A stretch of DNA of 64,000 nucleotides, taken from the NCBI GenBank assembly GCA_965219035.1, contig CBDCMR010000003.1, positions 868,001 through 932,000 on the forward strand, written 5' to 3'. The stretch comes from CBDCKN01 sp965219035 (GTDB lineage Bacteria; Gemmatimonadota; Gemmatimonadetes; Longimicrobiales; Gaopeijiaceae). The notes below the pieces were generated by a model. The model was not told the origin of the DNA, did not search any database, and saw only the letters and a list, made by a program, of their open reading frames with translations. Of this stretch, positions 7,057 through 16,311 are shown one piece after another (within the stretch, counting starts at the first letter, position 1; every line of letters begins with the position of its first letter). Made by a program: the position numbers and the translations under genes.

Positions 7057-7709
7057 AATCAGTAACGAAAGCGGACGTTATGGCCAGGATCAACAAGACT
7101 ACGCCAGCCACACCAGGCACGCCGCCCGAAGCGGTCATCTCCATCATCGGCGCGGGCATGACGCTGACGGGCGACTGTGAGACGGACGGCGCTCTGAGGA
7201 TCGAGGGTACGGTCAAGGGCGATGTTCGGGCTGGCAAGGCCGTCGTCATTGGCAAGGAAGGGCTGGTGGATGGCAACATCTACACCCAGGACGCCGTCAT
7301 CGCCGGTGGTGTGCTTGGATCGGTCCATGCGGAGTCGCGCCTGGAGGTGCAGTCCACGGGCCGCATTTCGGGTGAGATCGATGCACGGCGAATGCAGCTC
7401 GAGGAGGGCGCAACCCTCCAGGGCCAGGTGTCCGTGGGCGAATCTCGGCCCAAGGCCCACGAGCAGGCTTCCACTCGTAAGAAAGCAGCCGGTGAGGGCA
7501 CGCCGGAAGGTGATGGCGGAGGTCAAGGGATCCCCGGCGGCGCGACTCCAGGTGGGGTGACCCACGACGGAGGCGCATCCATCGTGTCGGCGTCGCCAGC
7601 GATCGGGGGGCCACCGGCCTCCTCCGAGTGGCCGAAGCCTCTGGGATCGCCCGCGACGTCGCCTGGGAGGTCGAAGCCCCTGGGATCCCCGCGACATCGC
7701 CCGGGATGA
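7053..7709 (+). CDS. Bactofilin, C-terminal tail frameshifted
   Basis: A 218-residue bactofilin. Residues about 22-125 form the DUF583 beta-helix, with short repeating strands such as GALRIEGTVKGDVRAGKAVVIG, LVDGNIYTQDAVIAG and GRISGEIDARRMQLEEGA. Bactofilins polymerise without nucleotide at the membrane and recruit murein enzymes, fitting the M23 gene that overlaps the start by ATGA. The tail is rich in Gly, Pro and Ser and contains an imperfect 36-bp tandem repeat; its second copy is one base short, which ends the frame at 7709. Restoring one base would extend the protein to a TAG at 7799-7801 with a proline-rich tail (MNPDEQPTAPPTQ and on), total 249 residues. Confidence 0.9.
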   Translation: MKSVTKADVMARINKTTPATPGTPPEAVISIIGAGMTLTGDCETDGALRIEGTVKGDVRAGKAVVIGKEGLVDGNIYTQDAVIAGGVLGSVHAESRLEVQSTGRISGEIDARRMQLEEGATLQGQVSVGESRPKAHEQASTRKKAAGEGTPEGDGGGQGIPGGATPGGVTHDGGASIVSASPAIGGPPASSEWPKPLGSPATSPGRSKPLGSPRHRPG

Positions 7710-7803
7710 ACCCGGACGAGCAGCCCACAGCGCCGCCCACCCAGGGTGAAGGCCCTCCGAAGGAGATACCGCCCCAGCCGGCGCCACCGCGCCCGACGTA
7801 GTC

Positions 7804-7821
7804 TTTCCACAATCGTGGAAA
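7804..7821. other. Inverted repeat TTTCCAC-N4-GTGGAAA
   Basis: Perfect 7-bp arms at 7804-7810 and 7815-7821, just after the putative full-length bactofilin stop. It may be a short terminator without a T-tract or an operator. A lone DnaA-box-like TTTTCCACA occurs at 7905-7913. Confidence 0.4.
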
Positions 7822-7832
7822 TATCCGTTATG

Positions 7833-7862
7833 TTGTTGTGGCGTAGTGGTTTACAGTAATAT
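7833..7862 (+). promoter_or_regulatory. Candidate promoter of the Nif3-family gene
   Basis: TTGTTG (7833-7838) and TAATAT (7857-7862) are 18 bp apart in an AT-rich patch 70 bp upstream of the Nif3-family ATG. The match is fair, and the surrounding 7802-7931 spacer is clearly non-coding. Confidence 0.4.
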
Positions 7863-7931
7863 TTCCCAACCGTGTCCGAGGTCTGAGAGCCCTACGGTCC
7901 CGATTTTTCCACACTTCCTCAGCTTTCGTCG

Positions 7932-8684
7932 ATGAAATTAGAATCCTTGCTCCAGTATCTTGATAAATACCTGGACGTAGAGGACTTTCCGGACCACGAA
8001 TCGGCCCACAACGGTCTGCAGGTGGAGGGACCCACGGAGGTGGAGCGCGTGGCGGTGGCCGTGGACGCTAGCGAGGCCGTGATCCTGGAAGCTGTCGACC
8101 AGGGCGTAGATCTGCTCATCGTGCACCACGGCCTCTTCTGGGACGGGCGCACCCGCATGACCGGACCTCGCTTCAGGAAGCTGCGATCCCTCATTCAGGG
8201 AAGCACGGCCCTCTACGGCTGCCACCTGCCGCTGGACGCTCACGTCCAGGTGGGCAACTGCGCCGTCCTATGTAGAGAGCTGGGCTGGGAGCCCGCCGGC
8301 CGCTTTGGGAGCTACCAGGGGCGTGAATTCGGTTGGTGGTGCGAGGTCGATTCGGAGCGAGACGCGGTGGCGACGCATGTGGAGGAGGTGGTTGGGGGCC
8401 CGGTCCGTGTCATTCCGGGTGGGCCCGAGCACGTGTACCGGGTCGGAGTGGTCACCGGCGCGGCCGCGACTCTCATTCCGGAGGCCGCGGCGTTCGGCCT
8501 CGATGCCCTCCTGACAGGAGAAGGGTCCCACCACACGTACCACGACGCCATGGAGTTCGGGGTGAACGCGCTCTATGCGGGGCACTATGCGACGGAGACG
8601 TGGGGAGTGAAGGCCCTGGCCGCGCACATCGAGGACCGCTTCAGCATCCCCTGGGAGTTCATCGACGCGCCCACGGGGCTCTGA
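7932..8684 (+). CDS. Nif3-like dinuclear metal center protein
   Basis: A 250-residue member of the Nif3/YbgI family (GTP cyclohydrolase I type 2 homologue). Metal-binding segments are visible: HESAHNGLQVEG near residue 22, LLIVHHGLFW at about 62-71, GCHLPLDAH near 97 and the C-terminal GEGSHHTYHDA and YAGHYATE motifs. The family forms toroidal hexamers with a dinuclear metal site; the substrate is not firmly known. The ATG start at 7932 fits family N-termini. It stands alone between the bactofilin operon and a convergent outer-membrane protein gene, with a short repeat element filling the gap behind it. Confidence 0.92.
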   Translation: MKLESLLQYLDKYLDVEDFPDHESAHNGLQVEGPTEVERVAVAVDASEAVILEAVDQGVDLLIVHHGLFWDGRTRMTGPRFRKLRSLIQGSTALYGCHLPLDAHVQVGNCAVLCRELGWEPAGRFGSYQGREFGWWCEVDSERDAVATHVEEVVGGPVRVIPGGPEHVYRVGVVTGAAATLIPEAAAFGLDALLTGEGSHHTYHDAMEFGVNALYAGHYATETWGVKALAAHIEDRFSIPWEFIDAPTGL

Positions 8685-8687
8685 GCC

Positions 8688-8747
8688 CTGGTGTTCCGGA
8701 TGCGCCGTGCCCTCGACTGGCCGAGACACTTGGTAACGGGACACTAG
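8688..8747 (+). repeat. Internally deleted CTAG-terminated element (copy C)
   Basis: About 60 bp: a left end CTGGTGTTCCG (8688-8698) joined directly to the right part found in the 186-bp copies (GCCGTGCCCTCGACTGGCC and then GAGACACTTGGTAACGGGACACTAG split at 8727). The middle of the element is missing. The terminal CTAG (8744-8747) contains the TAG stop codon of the convergent outer-membrane protein gene. Confidence 0.75.
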
Positions 8748-10825
8748 AACAGCCCGTCGAAATAGAAGTGCAGCCGAGTCCCGTCCTCACCGTGCAGCAC
8801 GTGGGCCAGGTCGATACGGACGAGCCCGTCCAAGAGCGATCCTCCGACCCCCACTGATGCGGCGAATCCATTCGTGTCGAACCTCTCCTCGTGCCCGGTC
8901 CACGCGAAGTCGTTCGCGACCTCCGTCCGCGCGAACCAGAAGGCGCTCCCGGTCAAGTCACCCGTGAGCAGCCCCCGAAACGTCTCGGGTCCACCTAGAT
9001 AGAAGCGCCGCTGGATCGGGGCGTCGGCGACAGACATACCCAGCCCGGCCTCCACCGCTCCTACGAGGCGGAAGGGCAAGGGATGTGCCAGCGCGCCGCT
9101 AGTCATCCACCTCCAGTACTCGAAGTCGCCGGCGGCGCCCTCTAGGACGATGCGGCCCGAGAGCATGAGGCCGCTGGGGTCCACGCCCCGATGTCCCCGG
9201 AGCTCGAGCTCGCCTCCGTACACGGACCCCTCGACGGCCGTGATGTTTTCCGGCATGTGGTCGTCGGGCCCGATGGCGCGCTGGAGGTAAAAGTCCGTCT
9301 CCTTGGACACCGCCCGGTGCTCCTCGAAGAACAGGCGGAGCGTCCTTCGCGACGCGCGGCCTGTCGAGACCCGGCTGAGCTCCACACCGAAGGCGTCGAA
9401 GAAGGCGCCCTGGTCGTTGCCGCCGAGCAGGTTGCTCAGCGACCGGGTGAACTCGAGAGGCCGAGCCCAGTCGGATCCGAAGTCGAGGCGGCGGTATCCG
9501 GTGAGGGCCCACCCTCGATCGCGCTCTCCCCGGAAGAAGGTGAGCTCCCCCCTGGGCTCCCGGTCCGCTGTCCCGACGCGTCCCTGTGCCTGAACGCTGA
9601 AGCGATGGGGCAAGGGGAGGGTGCCCGAGGAGCCGAAACTCAGCCCCTCGATGCGGTTGTAGCGGGCCATGCCATCACGGAGACCATACACCCACTCGAC
9701 GCCGGGCCGGGCCTGCGAGGGCAGAAGGTCGTCGAGCTCGCCCCGGAGCTCGTCGATCTCGCTGTCGCTGAACGCCACGGGCGCGCGCTCGACCGCGGCC
9801 TCGGAGAGCTCAGGCGAGTTGACGACGGAGTCGGCCGGGGGCATGAGGACGGTCAGGTAGGTGATCTGGCCGGCCCGATCTCGTCGCTGCTCGGTCCGTG
9901 TCCAGCCGGGAGGGAGGGGGCGTGCGATGGGCATCTCGGACTCCTCGTTCACGCGATACCCGGTCACGGTCCACTCCACCGTGATGGGGATGTGGAGAAA
10001 GCGTCCGAGGGAGGCCTCCCCCTCCAGGGCAAACCGCCGCGGCAGCCAGTAGCGGAACTCGTGGAGGCTGTACTCCACGGTGACGTAGTCGATCTCGGCG
10101 GTCACTGGTTTGAGGAGACCGGGGACCTCGTCGGCGTCCTCGGGCTCGATGAGCTCCAGGTCGAAGGGTCGCGCCGGCTTGTAGCTCGCCCGGACCAGGC
10201 TCCCCGAGTCCTGGTCGAACCAGAGGGAGCCGGCAACGAGATGAACGTCGGGCCGTCTCGGCTCGACTCGCACCTCGATCATGGTTAGGGCCCGGTCCTC
10301 CATGGGGAGAGACAGGCGGAGCGTATCGCCTGAGGCGAATCGATAGTGGAGGGCGGCGGAGTCGGAGAGGGGATGGAGAACCCACTCGTCTCCGAAGAGC
10401 ATGCGATCGTCCCACGGGTCGAACTCGAGGGCGGCCGGCCCGTCGCTCATGAGGTCGTCCCCCATGTCCTCGTTGATCTCGGCCTGGATCTCGGGGCTGT
10501 TTCCCACCAGCGGCACCTGGTAGCGGGCACCGATCCACTCCACGTAGCGATCGCCGCCCCGCACCCAGCGGATCCGGGCCACGCGCTCCCCGTCGAAGAG
10601 GCCCCGCTCGCGCCGGAAGCGGGCCACCTTCAGGCCCACATAGACCCTCTCACGGGCGACGCCCTCATAGCTGAGGATCCCCTCCATGTCGCCCTCGCGG
10701 GCGGCGATGGCGCTGGCCAGAATCGACCGGACTCCCTCATCCCGGTACGTGTCGGGTGGTGCGGAGACAGGCGGGACGACCTGGAGCGAAGCCGCTAGGA
10801 GGAAGGGGCTGAGGGCGGTGGTCAT
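8744..10825 (-). CDS. Putative outer-membrane beta-barrel protein
   Basis: A 693-residue exported protein with an N-terminal signal peptide (LSPFLLAASLQVVPPVSA). The first half is a soluble periplasmic-type region of alternating strands; the second half reads as a beta barrel. The C-terminal section has the pattern RRFYLGGPETFRGL, like the GG-x-x-T-x-RG signature of Omp85/BamA barrels, and the protein ends in Phe, the usual C-terminal residue recognised by the BAM machine. It may be an Omp85-like surface antigen of unknown role. It is transcribed alone, divergent from the M14 peptidase 97 bp away, and its stop codon lies within a repeat element end. Confidence 0.75.
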   Translation of the reverse strand: MTTALSPFLLAASLQVVPPVSAPPDTYRDEGVRSILASAIAAREGDMEGILSYEGVARERVYVGLKVARFRRERGLFDGERVARIRWVRGGDRYVEWIGARYQVPLVGNSPEIQAEINEDMGDDLMSDGPAALEFDPWDDRMLFGDEWVLHPLSDSAALHYRFASGDTLRLSLPMEDRALTMIEVRVEPRRPDVHLVAGSLWFDQDSGSLVRASYKPARPFDLELIEPEDADEVPGLLKPVTAEIDYVTVEYSLHEFRYWLPRRFALEGEASLGRFLHIPITVEWTVTGYRVNEESEMPIARPLPPGWTRTEQRRDRAGQITYLTVLMPPADSVVNSPELSEAAVERAPVAFSDSEIDELRGELDDLLPSQARPGVEWVYGLRDGMARYNRIEGLSFGSSGTLPLPHRFSVQAQGRVGTADREPRGELTFFRGERDRGWALTGYRRLDFGSDWARPLEFTRSLSNLLGGNDQGAFFDAFGVELSRVSTGRASRRTLRLFFEEHRAVSKETDFYLQRAIGPDDHMPENITAVEGSVYGGELELRGHRGVDPSGLMLSGRIVLEGAAGDFEYWRWMTSGALAHPLPFRLVGAVEAGLGMSVADAPIQRRFYLGGPETFRGLLTGDLTGSAFWFARTEVANDFAWTGHEERFDTNGFAASVGVGGSLLDGLVRIDLAHVLHGEDGTRLHFYFDGLF

Positions 10826-10922
10826 GGCGTCGTAAACCTTTCCTTCACGGGAGGTTGCCCCCGGTATGGCTCGTGGGTACGATCACCATTCGCCCCCCGC
10901 TGGCATCCTTGGAGCAAATCAC

Positions 10923-13268
10923 ATGTCCTACCGGTTCCTGACTGGCCCGGTCCTCTCATTCCTCGCTGTGAGCCTGCTCGCGGCTCAGAACGTTCCGACG
11001 CCCCGATCCCACTTCGGTTTCGATATCGGCGCCGAGCGGAAGCTGGCGAACTGGACCGAACTCACTTCGTACTACGAAAAACTGGCCCAAACGAGTCAAC
11101 GGGTAACAGTAGACACACTCGGCGCGACGACCATGGGTCGTCCGTTCGTGATGCTCACCATAACGAGTGAGGAGAACCAGGCTCGCATCGACGAGCTTCA
11201 CGCCATCCAGATGAAGCTCTCGGATCCGCGCCAGGTTTCAGGCGAGGAGGAGCTCGCAGGCCTCCTGGAGACCGGCCGAGCCGTGGTGCTCATCACGCAC
11301 GCTATCCACTCCACGGAGGTGGGGGGTGCCCAGACGGCCGCCCGGCTGGCTCATCGCCTCGCCTCGTCCGACGAGCCGAAGGTCCGGGAGATCCTGGACA
11401 ACGTCATTCTCCTCGACATCCCGTCCCTCAACCCAGACGGGACGGAGTGGGTGGTGGATTGGTACAACCGGTGGCTCGACACAGAGTACGAGGCTGCGCC
11501 GATGCCCTGGCTGTACCACTACTACGTGGGCCACGACAACAACCGGGACTGGTACGCGTTCACACAGAAGGAGACCCAGCATACGGTCTTGGGGGCCCAC
11601 AATGCGTGGCATCCACACGTCGTGCACGACATCCACCAGATGGGGGGCGGAGGCGCCCGCATCTTCTTCCCGCCGTACATCGATCCCATCGAGCATAACG
11701 TGGACCCCGGCCTCGTGACGGCCGTCAACATGCTGGGTACCTTCATGGCCGCGGAGCTCACCGCCCAGGGCAAGGACGGCGTAGTCATGAACGCCATCTA
11801 CGACGGCTTCACCCCGGCGCGGGCCTACCAGCACTACCACGGCGGTGCCCGGATTCTGTCCGAGACGGCGTCGGCCCGAATGGCGACCTCGGTGACCGTC
11901 GATCCCGACACGATCGGTGGCGGCCGGGGATACGACGCGGCGGTCGCCACGGCCAACTACCCGAACCCGTGGCGCGGAGGGGAGTGGGGGCTCCCGGACA
12001 TCGTGGATTACCAGGATGCGGGCGCCATGGCGCTCCTCAGCAACGCGGCTAAGAACCGTCTATTCTGGCTCGAGAACTTCTACAGGATCAACGAGCGGGC
12101 CGTGAACGGTTGGGACGAGTGGCCCAGCGCGTGGGTTCTTCCCGCCGAACATGAAGACCCCGGCGGGCTGGCGTACGTTCTGCGCATCCTGCGCATGGGT
12201 GACGTCGAGGTGCATCGGACGTCACGGGCCTTCCAGGCGGACGGAAACCGCTACGCCGCGGGCACCTACGTGATCCCGATGAATCAGCCCTACGCGTCCT
12301 TCGCCCAGACCCTCCTGGAGGTGCAGCACTATCCGGATCTCCGGGAGTATCCGGGCGGGCCTCCGCGACGTCCCTACGACGTAACGGCACACACGCTGCC
12401 GCTCCTCATGAACGTGGAGGCCATGGCCGTCGAGAGGGTGCAGCCGGGCCTGGACGCCCTCATCGAGGGTGATCCCATTCCGACGCCCGATTTCGCCTTC
12501 GACCTCCCCTCGGGTCTGCGGGGAAGCGGCACGCCCAGGATCGCGCTGTACAAGTCCTGGCAGGAGCCCATGGAGGGCGGATGGACGCGCTGGGTGTTCG
12601 ACCAGCACGAGCTGCAGTACGACACCCTGAAGGACGCCCGGGTCAGGGAGGGCGCTCTCCGGAGGGACTACGACGTGATCGTGCTCCAGGACCAGAGCCC
12701 CAGCTCCATCGCCGAGGGGTACGACGGCGGTACCCTGCCGGAGCCATATGTGGGAGGTCTGGGTGAGGAGGGCCTACAGGAACTGGAGGCGTTCGTGAAC
12801 GAGGGAGGCCGAATCGTGGCCATCGAGGAGGCGACGGAGCTCGTGGCCGACCTCTTCGACCTCGGGGTCTCCAATGCGGTGGAGCGTCTGGAGTCCCGAG
12901 ACTTCTACGTTCCGGGCTCCATTCTCGAGATACGACTCGACACCGAGCATCCCCTGAACCGGGGGATGGACGAGTCGGTGGCGGCCTGGTACTGGGGGAG
13001 CAGCCGGGCCTTCGACGTCCAGGATCCCGACGTCCAGGTGACCGCCCGGTACAGCGAGGGGAATCCCGTGCGCTCGGGCTGGATCCTCGGTCCGGAGCAC
13101 CTTGCGGGGAAGGCCGCCATGGTGGAGGTGTCGGTGGGGAGCGGGTCGGTGGTCCTGATAGGGTTCCAGCCCAACTACCGGGCCCAGACGGTGGCGACGT
13201 GGCCGCTCCTCTTCAACGCCATGAATCCCGGCGCGGGCGACCGACCCCGAACCGAGGGCATGAGGTAG
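10923..13268 (+). CDS. Secreted M14-family zinc carboxypeptidase
   Basis: A 781-residue exported metallopeptidase. The ATG at 10923 gives a clean signal peptide (MSYRFLTGPVLSFLAVSLLAAQ); a longer frame from 10866 lacks one. The M14 domain spans about residues 40-330: the zinc motif H129-S-T-E132 is visible, preceded by LGATTMGRPFVMLTI and followed by SLNPDGTEW and a distal HDIHQMGG histidine. The C-terminal half is an additional domain with a glutamine-amidotransferase-like fold pattern (IVLQDQSPSS, LEAFVNEGGRIVAIEEA), seen in other long M14 proteins of this type. It acts outside the cytoplasm on peptides. The next gene follows after 3 bp. Confidence 0.88.
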   Translation: MSYRFLTGPVLSFLAVSLLAAQNVPTPRSHFGFDIGAERKLANWTELTSYYEKLAQTSQRVTVDTLGATTMGRPFVMLTITSEENQARIDELHAIQMKLSDPRQVSGEEELAGLLETGRAVVLITHAIHSTEVGGAQTAARLAHRLASSDEPKVREILDNVILLDIPSLNPDGTEWVVDWYNRWLDTEYEAAPMPWLYHYYVGHDNNRDWYAFTQKETQHTVLGAHNAWHPHVVHDIHQMGGGGARIFFPPYIDPIEHNVDPGLVTAVNMLGTFMAAELTAQGKDGVVMNAIYDGFTPARAYQHYHGGARILSETASARMATSVTVDPDTIGGGRGYDAAVATANYPNPWRGGEWGLPDIVDYQDAGAMALLSNAAKNRLFWLENFYRINERAVNGWDEWPSAWVLPAEHEDPGGLAYVLRILRMGDVEVHRTSRAFQADGNRYAAGTYVIPMNQPYASFAQTLLEVQHYPDLREYPGGPPRRPYDVTAHTLPLLMNVEAMAVERVQPGLDALIEGDPIPTPDFAFDLPSGLRGSGTPRIALYKSWQEPMEGGWTRWVFDQHELQYDTLKDARVREGALRRDYDVIVLQDQSPSSIAEGYDGGTLPEPYVGGLGEEGLQELEAFVNEGGRIVAIEEATELVADLFDLGVSNAVERLESRDFYVPGSILEIRLDTEHPLNRGMDESVAAWYWGSSRAFDVQDPDVQVTARYSEGNPVRSGWILGPEHLAGKAAMVEVSVGSGSVVLIGFQPNYRAQTVATWPLLFNAMNPGAGDRPRTEGMR

Positions 13269-13271
13269 CGG

Positions 13272-14066
13272 ATGAAATGCCCGAACTGTGGATCCGAGGC
13301 TGCTGGGCGATTCTGCTCTGACTGCGGAGCAGCCCTCGGAGCCACGCCGTGCCCGAAGTGCGGTCATGAGCCTCCGGCCAGCGCACGCTTCTGCAACCAG
13401 TGCGGGATGGCCATCGCCGGTGGCGGTGGCGCGGGTGGGGAGGCGGGTGCGGGTGTGGGCTCCGGCGGATTCGGCTCCGGAAAGGCCCCGGCGAGTCAGG
13501 CGGTCTGGTACATGGCAGGAGCGCTGATGGTGGGCCTCATCCTGGTGGTCGCCTACCCGGTCTACGGTCCGGGTGGGGCGTCGCCGGGACTGCCCCCGGC
13601 CGCAGCACCTGCTGGCGCTTCCAGCGTGGACCTCTCGTCCATGACGCCTCGGCAGGCGGCCGATCGCCTGTTCAACCGCGTCATGACCGCGGCGTCGGCA
13701 GGGGACGACCGGGAAGTGATCAACTTCCTGCCCATGGCCATTAGGGCCCACGAGATCGTCGAGGACCTGGACGTGGACGGGAAGTTCCACCTCGTCACGC
13801 TGCGTCTCGAGGGCTCTCTGAACGATGACGCCCTCGCGTCAGCGGAGGAGATTCTGGCCGAGCAGCCAGACCACCTCTTGGGTCTTGCGGGGGCGGCGGA
13901 CGCCTCGCTGGCGCTGGGCGACTCGGCCAGCGCGCGGGCGTTCTACCAGCGCTTCCTGGATGCGTACGACTCGGAGATGGCCAAAGACTTGTCGGAGTAC
14001 GGGGACCACGGCGCGCTCCTCCCGACCATGAGGGCGACGGCCCAGGCGCTGCTCGGGAACGACTGA
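13272..14066 (+). CDS. Double zinc-ribbon membrane protein with TPR-like tail
   Basis: A 264-residue protein with two zinc ribbons at the start (CPNCG-x9-CSDC near residues 3-18 and CPKCG-x9-CNQC near 28-45), a glycine-rich linker, one membrane segment (about 77-96, VWYMAGALMVGLILVVAYPV) and a C-terminal helical domain with TPR-like pairs (ALASAEEILAEQPDHLLGLAGAA). The architecture suggests a cytoplasmic ribbon and periplasmic helical domain. It starts 3 bp after the M14 peptidase gene, so the two are probably co-transcribed. Role unknown. Confidence 0.8.
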   Translation: MKCPNCGSEAAGRFCSDCGAALGATPCPKCGHEPPASARFCNQCGMAIAGGGGAGGEAGAGVGSGGFGSGKAPASQAVWYMAGALMVGLILVVAYPVYGPGGASPGLPPAAAPAGASSVDLSSMTPRQAADRLFNRVMTAASAGDDREVINFLPMAIRAHEIVEDLDVDGKFHLVTLRLEGSLNDDALASAEEILAEQPDHLLGLAGAADASLALGDSASARAFYQRFLDAYDSEMAKDLSEYGDHGALLPTMRATAQALLGND

Positions 14067-14141
14067 CCCGAGTGAACGCCCAGGTCTCGTACGCCCCGGC
14101 GCCGGCCGGAGACTTCCTGACCGGAGGAGAGTGAAGGCATC

Positions 14142-14918
14142 GTGAGCGAGTATAGCAACGACACCAGCGATCAGACGGTCGTTCCACCTCCGCCCTACTC
14201 CAAGGAGACTGAGGACGAGCGATTCCTTCAGTCCACGGTGGACGAGCTGGAGGAGCGGGGACTTCTCCGCAGTGGGCGGGAGTCGTGGCGCGTCTTCAGG
14301 ATCATGGGTGAGTTCGTCGAAGGATTCGAGGAGCTGAGCAGCCTGGGCCCGTGCGTCTCGTTCTTCGGATCTGCCCGTCTGACCGAGGCCGATCCCGTAT
14401 ACCGGCAGTGCGTCGATACGGCACGGCTCATGGGAGAGGCGGGCTTCGGGATCATCACCGGAGGCGGTCCGGGGATCATGGAGGCGGCCAACCGGGGGGC
14501 TCGTGCCGCAGGCGTGTCTTCGGTGGGGTGCAACATCGAGCTCCCCTTCGAGCAGGGTCTCAACGACTTCGTCGACGTGGGCCTCGACTTCCGATACTTC
14601 TTCGTCCGCAAGATCATGTTCGTGAAGTATGGCCAGGCCTTCGTGATCTTCCCGGGCGGATTCGGGACCCTGGATGAGCTCTTCGAGGCCCTGACTCTCA
14701 TCCAGACCGGAAAGGTCAGGAACTTTCCGGTGGTCCTCTTCGGGACGGACTACTGGTCGGGCCTTCTGTCCTGGATGCGCGAGCGGCTTGCGAGGGAGAA
14801 GAAGATCGCGCTGGAGGACCTCGATCTGCTCTTCCTGACCGATTCGCCCGCAGACGCCGTGGCCCACGTGGTCGACTGCCAGTCCAAGCCGTCTGTCGGG
14901 CATCCCCCGGCGCCGTAA
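14142..14918 (+). CDS. LOG-family (TIGR00730) Rossmann-fold protein
   Basis: A 258-residue protein of the LOG / lysine-decarboxylase-like family. The diagnostic motifs GGGPGIMEAANRGA (near residue 107) and PGGFGTLDELFEALTLIQTG (near 170) are intact. Characterised members cleave nucleoside monophosphates to free base and ribose 5-phosphate, including cytokinin activation; the substrate here is not known. The GTG start at 14142 has GGAGGAGAG upstream. An extra 50-60 residues precede the Rossmann core, rich in charged residues. It follows the zinc-ribbon gene after 75 bp. Confidence 0.9.
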   Translation: MSEYSNDTSDQTVVPPPPYSKETEDERFLQSTVDELEERGLLRSGRESWRVFRIMGEFVEGFEELSSLGPCVSFFGSARLTEADPVYRQCVDTARLMGEAGFGIITGGGPGIMEAANRGARAAGVSSVGCNIELPFEQGLNDFVDVGLDFRYFFVRKIMFVKYGQAFVIFPGGFGTLDELFEALTLIQTGKVRNFPVVLFGTDYWSGLLSWMRERLAREKKIALEDLDLLFLTDSPADAVAHVVDCQSKPSVGHPPAP

Positions 14919-15177
14919 CGACCACGTGAGACATGCGGGGGACGCTCCCGAGTCTGCATCGGAAGCTGGAGAGAGCTCGCCGGCCGGGGAGGGTCCTTGA
15001 TGGAGTCTCCCACCGCATGAGGGCTGGCCTACGCCGTTCGGAGCCTCGGCATAGGGTTGTGAGGCTTCCGGGGAGGCGCTTTCTTTAAAAGCTCGGCCAG
15101 CGGGGCACGAATAGAACGGACGTCTGGGACAGGACACGAGGGCCGCGCCTCAGATTCATCCCAAGAACAGGTCGCAG

Positions 15178-16311
15178 GTGTCGAGAACTCTCACAAAAGC
15201 GCCTGGGGGCTATGCCCCGGGGGGCAAGGATACCGGAGTCGTAAAGCCCAAGGGCCACTCGAGAATTCGGGCCCACGAGGGGTTGAATACGGTCCCCATC
15301 CGTGATCGCAAGCCGGAGTGGCTGAAGGTTCGGTCGCCCGGAGGTCCCCAATACCTCCGGCTCAAGAGCCTCATGCGGACCCAGTCCCTCCACACGGTCT
15401 GCGAGGAGGCCGGCTGCCCGAACATCGGGGAGTGCTGGGAGGCGGGGACCGCCACCTTCATGATCCTCGGAGACGTCTGCACGCGGGCGTGCAAGTACTG
15501 TGCGGTGGCCCACGGCCTGCCTACCGGGCTCGACCTGGACGAGCCGCGGCGAGTGGCGGAGTCGGTTCGGGCCATGTCGCTCGAGCACGTGGTGATCACC
15601 AGCGTGAACCGCGACGAGCTGCCCGATGGAGGAGCCGGCATCTACGCCGAGACCATCCGGCAGATCAAGGCTGCCGTGCCGGGGTGCTCGGTAGAGGTGC
15701 TCATCCCCGACTTCAAGGGCGACGAGGAAGCCCTGCGGGTCGTCCAGGAGGCCGGACCGGCTATCCTGGGACACAACCTGGAGACGGTGGAGCGGGTCCA
15801 TCCCGAGGTCCGCCCCGGTGGTCGCTACTGGCGCTCCATCTCCTTTCTGGGAGCGGCCAAGCGAATCGACGCCTCCATGCTGACGAAGACCGGCATCATC
15901 CTCGGCATGGGGGAAGAGGCGCCGGAGATTCACCAGGCGATGAAGGACCTGCGCGAGGCCGCCGTGGATATCCTCACGTTGGGTCAATACCTGAGGCCCT
16001 CGCCTCAGCACATTCCGGTGGCCCGCTGGGTCAAACCGGCCGAGTTCGCTGACTGGAAAAGAATCGGGGAGAAAACATACGGATTCAAGCATGTGGAAGC
16101 CGGCCCTCTGGTTCGTTCGAGCTATCACGCGAAGGAGCAGGCGCGAGAGGTCGAGGCCGGTGCAGCCGGCCGTATCCAGGAGGTTGTCGAGGCGGACGTC
16201 CCCGCACCCGGAGAAGTGCTGCCGGGGCTTCAACTCGTTCAGCTGGAGCTTGGACGCCCCGGTCGGCGGGCGACAGGGACGCACGGTGATCCGGAGGCGA
16301 CGAACCGATGA
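15178..16311 (+). CDS. lipA: Lipoyl synthase LipA
   Basis: A 377-residue radical-SAM lipoyl synthase. Both iron-sulfur clusters are visible: the auxiliary cluster cysteines C75, C80 and C86 (CEEAGCPNIGEC) and the radical-SAM CxxxCxxC at C101, C105 and C108. The conserved C-terminal RSSYHA containing the auxiliary-cluster serine is present. It inserts sulfur into octanoyl groups on the lipoyl domain of enzymes such as PdhC three genes downstream. About 50 residues follow the usual end of the family, running to a TGA that overlaps the pdhA ATG by 4 bases. The GTG start at 15178 also gives an N-terminal extension of about 35 residues. The 259-bp spacer upstream holds no gene. Confidence 0.95.
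   Translation: MSRTLTKAPGGYAPGGKDTGVVKPKGHSRIRAHEGLNTVPIRDRKPEWLKVRSPGGPQYLRLKSLMRTQSLHTVCEEAGCPNIGECWEAGTATFMILGDVCTRACKYCAVAHGLPTGLDLDEPRRVAESVRAMSLEHVVITSVNRDELPDGGAGIYAETIRQIKAAVPGCSVEVLIPDFKGDEEALRVVQEAGPAILGHNLETVERVHPEVRPGGRYWRSISFLGAAKRIDASMLTKTGIILGMGEEAPEIHQAMKDLREAAVDILTLGQYLRPSPQHIPVARWVKPAEFADWKRIGEKTYGFKHVEAGPLVRSSYHAKEQAREVEAGAAGRIQEVVEADVPAPGEVLPGLQLVQLELGRPGRRATGTHGDPEATNR

Noticed and set aside
7905..7913. DnaA-box-like TTTTCCACA, possible origin
   Set aside because: Only one box is visible, without a cluster, AT-rich unwinding region of adequate size or dnaA gene. parS nearby suggests the origin may be in the neighbourhood but not here.
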